Source of the DNA: Hypsibius dujardini
Taxonomy: Eukaryota; Tardigrada; Eutardigrada; Parachela; Hypsibiidae
Reading direction: 5' to 3'
Length of the DNA stretch: 24,218 bases
NCBI GenBank assembly: GCA_001579985.1
Contig: LRSR01011788.1
Location: forward strand, 1-24,218
The notes beneath the pieces are model-generated. The model searched no databases. It worked only from the letters and a program-made list of their open reading frames with translations, and had not been told where the DNA came from. Below are positions 20,221 through 24,218 of this stretch, one piece after another; position 1 is the stretch's first letter; each line of letters begins with the position of its first letter. The position numbers and the translations under genes are program-made.

Positions 20221-22620
20221 GTTCACAGAGGAAGCGCAAGAAATGCCACGAGTCGCCCCTTATGGATCATCCGAAACAGGCAGTTTAATCCACGAGAAAT
20301 CCGTTGTCCATGTGCAGTCGCATCAACAACAATGCTGTAACAGACGACATGGAAATTCAGCCGTGCGGGGAGACAAGGGGTCACTCGAAAAGCCGAATCC
20401 AAAGCAAAAATTGTCAATTGGCTCAACAGGTATACGGCAGATACAAGTGCTCACACAACTGGAGTACTGTGACATGATTTTGCAGTGGTTTTAGTGCGGC
20501 GTTCGCTATGCAGCAGTGTGGATGGAAGCCGGCGCACGTTCACCAATCACCCCGCCACACCAGTACTGATCGATTATCAAGCTTCTCAAATCTCAACAAG
20601 GCCACTACTGTATCATTTCCGTGGCGATATGGTGGCTCTCTCACGCTCTCTCTCACTCTGGGTATGGGCACCGGCAGTTAACGCGCAAAGAGAGAGAGAG
20701 ACAGGCAGGCAGGTGGAAAAATTACAGATTATTAATATTTTCAGCAGGTTTATGACCGATGGCGTGTAAGACAGGGGGCGGGGCTCTTTCATTGGTCAAT
20801 CGTGTAATCGCATGCGCCGACAGACGGCACCAGGGTAGCGCACAAGGTTGTTGAAATAACGGGAGTGGATCGACCATATTCCATGGAAAGAATTGCCTTG
20901 AATGAGCAACAATTTTTTAAAACAATGTTCCGAACAGCAATGGAGTACATATACCTGAATTGTGCTACAAACAGTCAACCGGTCGGAAAATATTTTTTCT
21001 CGCTGTAGTACATGCATTTCTATGACAGGTAGACTTGACTTGTAAAATATAAAGTACGAATCAAATAAAATTAGCAGCGCAGTAAATTAAAGCCTGCGAT
21101 GGTGGAACTAATCTCCTTTCACGTCTAATCTTCCAGTGATTTACATTGACGAGCATCAATCTCTGCAAGGTGTCAGTCTTGCAGATAGAACGCGCACGCG
21201 ACACATGCAACTGCGGTTTCCGGTTCGACCCGTTTCCCGCACGGCGCACCACAAGACGCGGAGCTCGTCGTCGCATTAGTGGCAATTAATTAAGCTCACT
21301 CTCAATGAAAATTAGATTCGCCCTGCACTTTCCTCCACACTCATCACGCATCTCCGTTCCGTTCGCTGTCAATGGTTTCCACACACGACTGACTGGCGTC
21401 TGAACAACGACGCTGAATAAAAAAAAGGGTGAGAGAGAGAGAGAGAGAGAGATCTAACTATTTTGGCCTACATGTTTGTCTTTCATGACAGGGAGGGTTG
21501 GAGCTTGTCAAAGGAGATAAAAAACGATCTGCCCTAAATACATTGTGCACACATTGTTCATGACCACCGCGGCGCTGTGTGCCGCTGTGTAATTGCGTGC
21601 AGTTAAGGGTGGGATTGAATGCCTGAACGCGGCTGGACATCGCGGTGGGAGGTGGTGTTTTGCGCGGCCATCATTGTAATTAATTAATCGTTCGACATTG
21701 AGTCTTCAGCAAAACCTTTCACTCGACCGACGTTTAAGAAAGCCAGGCATGAACCCTTTCTCCGAAAAACTTCACGTACCATTCTGATAATTTTCCTACC
21801 TCCGATGTGAGTCCAGATCAGCGTTAATTATTCCCAAGTCAAAATGTGCAGTCCGTTGATGCAGTAAGAAAATTCTGAAATCCAGCTGAGGCAAACGATG
21901 CTCTTCCAGCAGCAGAAAGGCTTAAAAATGTTTGCCTCAACAGGTGGGCGGAATTCTGGCAGACATAGCACACTATAGAGTCTGGAATCATAACCATTTC
22001 AGCCGTTTGAGTAGTCCTCAACAATGGCACCGGACGCCGTAAAGTCTTCGTCAAGTCTGTAGTACGTCAAAAGGTCTAAAGGTTTATGTATGTTAGGACA
22101 CCCAGGCGGGAGAAGTCTAAAAGAATTTTCGCCCGCCTGTTTAATCAATCAAGCCCTGTTAAAGTATGCAACATCAACAGTTTTACGGACACATTTACAG
22201 CACGCTCGCGCCCCGTAACGAACCCTCGCCTTCAGCCGTGTGCATTCCTCCGATTCTCCAGTGCGAACCGACGGCGGCGAGCATGCGCACTCACTGCACC
22301 AACAGCAAATATTTGACCCCCATCCAAGTCGCAGCAGACAAATTCGGTTCTGGCGAACGACATTGTAATCGTTTGTACTCATGAATTAAGTATATATACG
22401 ACTTATTGACAGTATTATTGTGGATATTGAACGTTACCTAATAGTTTGCGAGCTACTGGAAAGTGTTCGTCTCATTTGGGTGTGGTCAATCGTGACTGAT
22501 TCTCTACCGCTGTTTTATTTGCAACTTCCAATACTGCGCATGTTTCACGTGGCAGTGAAGGTAACTAATGCCAGCCATTGGGAGCTACGTGGGTATAGTC
22601 GAACAGTTGGGGATAACGAG
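20221..22620. other. Gene-poor stretch with simple repeats
   Basis: No gene is supported. It should include the promoter of the minus-strand exons at 20220. TC and GA runs flank 20640-20705, and a GA run lies at 21431-21452. Open frames of 60-95 codons here have no domains, start context or splice partners that I can defend. Confidence 0.6.
21431..21452. repeat. GA dinucleotide repeat
   Basis: Eleven uninterrupted GA units. GAGA runs can bind GAGA-factor-like proteins in arthropods, but the link here is speculative. Confidence 0.97.
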
Positions 22621-22779
22621 TACCGTACCGTCGCGATCTCAAGAGACAGTAGAGTGCCCTAGGGCGTGCATTCCGCCCACCTTGCGCCGTATATTTAGAC
22701 TGGTGTGTGTGTGCGTGCGTGTGTATGTGCTGCACTGAGGCGGCGCTTAGCTGTCCCTTGAGATCGCGACGGTACGGTA
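22621..22779. mobile_element. Short inverted-repeat transposon (MITE), complete copy, 159 bp
   Basis: The ends form 29-base terminal inverted repeats, 22621-22649 and 22751-22779, differing at one position (A against G in CAAGRGACAG). They start TACCGTACCGTCGCGATCTC. The outer bases are TA on both sides, as expected for a TA target duplication of the Tc1/mariner kind. The interior has no coding capacity and contains a GT/GCGT run. It is non-autonomous; no transposase is in the window. Confidence 0.9.
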
Positions 22780-24158
22780 ATGATGTGATATGACCAAGAA
22801 GCGATTTCCGAAAAAGGGCGGAAAACGTTCGCTTGCATCCCCGAAAGTGAAGATTGACCTTATAATTTCTCGCAGAGATAGAAGCTCGGCGTATGGGTGT
22901 TATAATTTAATTGACCTCTCTTCAGCTACTAGTCACACTTGTCCATTTTGACCATGGTACCGTGAGGCGGACGTGAAAGTAGCCACCTTTCGGGCTTATG
23001 ACGCGTATCGCGTATTTCCTCGGCCAGATTGCAAGGGAAACCCGCGATACACTATTAGTGGTCACGTAATCCACAAAATCCCCTTTGGTACGCTCGGGTG
23101 ATCTTGACAAAAACCATGATCAACCCGGAGGGATAACATTGGCAGAGAGAGACAGAGAGAGACAGAAGCAGAGAAGGAGGGAGGGAGAGAGAACAGCATA
23201 CATTGTGAATGCTCATATTCCATCTACTTTTTCCCGAGTTCTTCTTTGGTGCCTTATTGGCTTCCTGATCGAATGATGACTTTAAAGAGATGGAGTTTGC
23301 CAAACCGGTCTTATTTACGCCGGCTCATCAGTGCATTTCCTCATCCGTAACTTTTAATTTCTTATAGCAAAGAATAGTTTTCTTTAGACCTTCAGACAAG
23401 TTCTTATGACAAAGAGTAGTTTAGTTTAAAGAAAACTACTCTTGTTATTCGCTAAAGGAATTTATTTAAATTTGACCGAAACACCCATTAATTGTTAAAG
23501 TGTAGATGAAGTGACATGCCTGGCACATGTGGAACCGAACTTCGTAGTTGATCACTGAGTGTTATTGTATATTGTTGTGTACATTAGTGTAAACTAGTAA
23601 CAACAAGGGAACTGTCTTTCGCTAGGTCCCAATCTATGGTAGTGATGCTTCATTAATATTCAAGTTAAGCGCACCCGATGGGGCTGACATTTCATGACGA
23701 TGCAAATTGGCTCCCCAGGAAGACGTGAAATATCCTTATCTTCACCATTCTAGCATGGTTCCTTCCCGAACTTCACGCGTTTACTGCTGGTTTCACTCAA
23801 CACTTTGAAAAAAAATAGCGATTATTGTGTAATTTAGCGAATTCTGAGGGCATCGGGTACGATTCTCGATATATGCGTTTCCTACACATGCTCCTACACA
23901 GGCCGAGCTTCCGTTCCGCTCCTCGAGATCCAGCCATTCAACGGAACAAAAGAAACGACAGAGCTGCCTCGCTGGCTGGATCAGGAAGTAATAAAACATT
24001 TGCCGTACATACGGTACATGCCACGCCACCACACATCCGCGTCACATCTCATCCCATGCAGTCCCCCTTTTTCCTGTATAGATTCCACATGCGCAAACCC
24101 AGCTCGCGGATCGGTGTCATCAATGGTCCCCTAACAGTGTCTAATACTACAGTAAAAG
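22780..24158. other. Stretch between two MITE copies, no supported gene
   Basis: It holds an AG-rich simple repeat (about 23141-23192) and an imperfect hairpin region (23371-23443). A basic 53-codon frame starting at 22790 just beyond the MITE (MTKKRFPKKGGKRS at its start) has no other support. Nothing else is recognisable. Confidence 0.6.
23141..23192. repeat. GA/GACA/GGGA purine-rich simple repeat
   Basis: About 50 bases of AGAGAGACAG and GGAGGGAG units, purines with occasional C. Confidence 0.9.
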
Positions 24159-24218
24159 TACCGTACCGTCGCGATCTCAAGGGACAGTAGAGTGCCCTAG
24201 GGCGTGCATTCCGCCCGC
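24159..24218. mobile_element. Second MITE copy, left end only (cut by the window edge)
   Basis: The first 60 bases match 22621-22680 at 58 of 60 positions in the same orientation, again preceded by a TA junction. One of the two differences makes it identical to the inverted right end of copy 1. The rest lies outside the window. Confidence 0.93.

Noticed and set aside
22790-22951. Basic 53-codon frame starting just right of the MITE
   Set aside because: Too short, no homology recognised and no splice or promoter support.

Overview
This is a stretch of an animal nuclear genome. Every recognisable gene is split by short GT-AG introns (about 80-450 bp), AATAAA-type polyadenylation signals are present, and there are no operons or ribosome binding sites. 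The gene content (CLIP-type serine protease homologue, RGS12/loco-like regulator, microsomal-type cytochrome b5 reductase, cytosolic sulfotransferase) and the compact introns point to a small ecdysozoan. A tardigrade or other panarthropod is my best guess, but this is inference. I joined exons by hand at splice sites, requiring the reading phase to match at each junction.

Layout, left to right: (1) 1-405 (+), last two exons of a cytosolic sulfotransferase. (2) 614-1497 (-), three exons of an unrecognised single-pass membrane glycoprotein whose N-terminus is unresolved. (3) 2196-3765 (-), a complete six-exon NADH-cytochrome b5 reductase (310 aa). (4) 3766-5656, a head-to-head promoter region, probably with non-coding exons of the next gene. 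(5) 5657-10004 (+), a PDZ-PTB-RGS protein of about 947 aa resembling the front half of RGS12. (6) 10483-14508 (-), a secreted CLIP-domain serine protease homologue of 849 aa with a degenerate active site and a long Thr/Ser/Pro tail. (7) 15179-18849 (-), a 608-aa PDZ protein with a PDZ domain like those of periaxin and AHNAK. (8) 19882-20220 (-), two exons coding for a signal peptide plus one membrane span, either a tiny gene or the front of gene 7. (9) 20221-24218, gene-poor DNA with simple repeats and two copies of a short inverted-repeat transposon.

The genes do not form one pathway. The two PDZ proteins and the two single-pass membrane proteins suggest membrane and signalling roles. The sulfotransferase and b5 reductase are housekeeping or detoxification enzymes. 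The protease homologue is probably extracellular.

The non-coding DNA is rich in repeats. There is a dispersed element whose intronic copy carries a 13-unit 14-bp minisatellite, 74-bp direct repeats flanking the second copy, a 32-bp tandem repeat that triplicates a splice-donor region in the b5 reductase gene, and two long CAGA/CACAGA tracts inside introns of two different PDZ genes. I found no convincing new multi-gene system. The most interesting items are the disarmed protease with its mucin-like tail, the repeat-triplicated splice donor, and the dispersed and transposable repeats.
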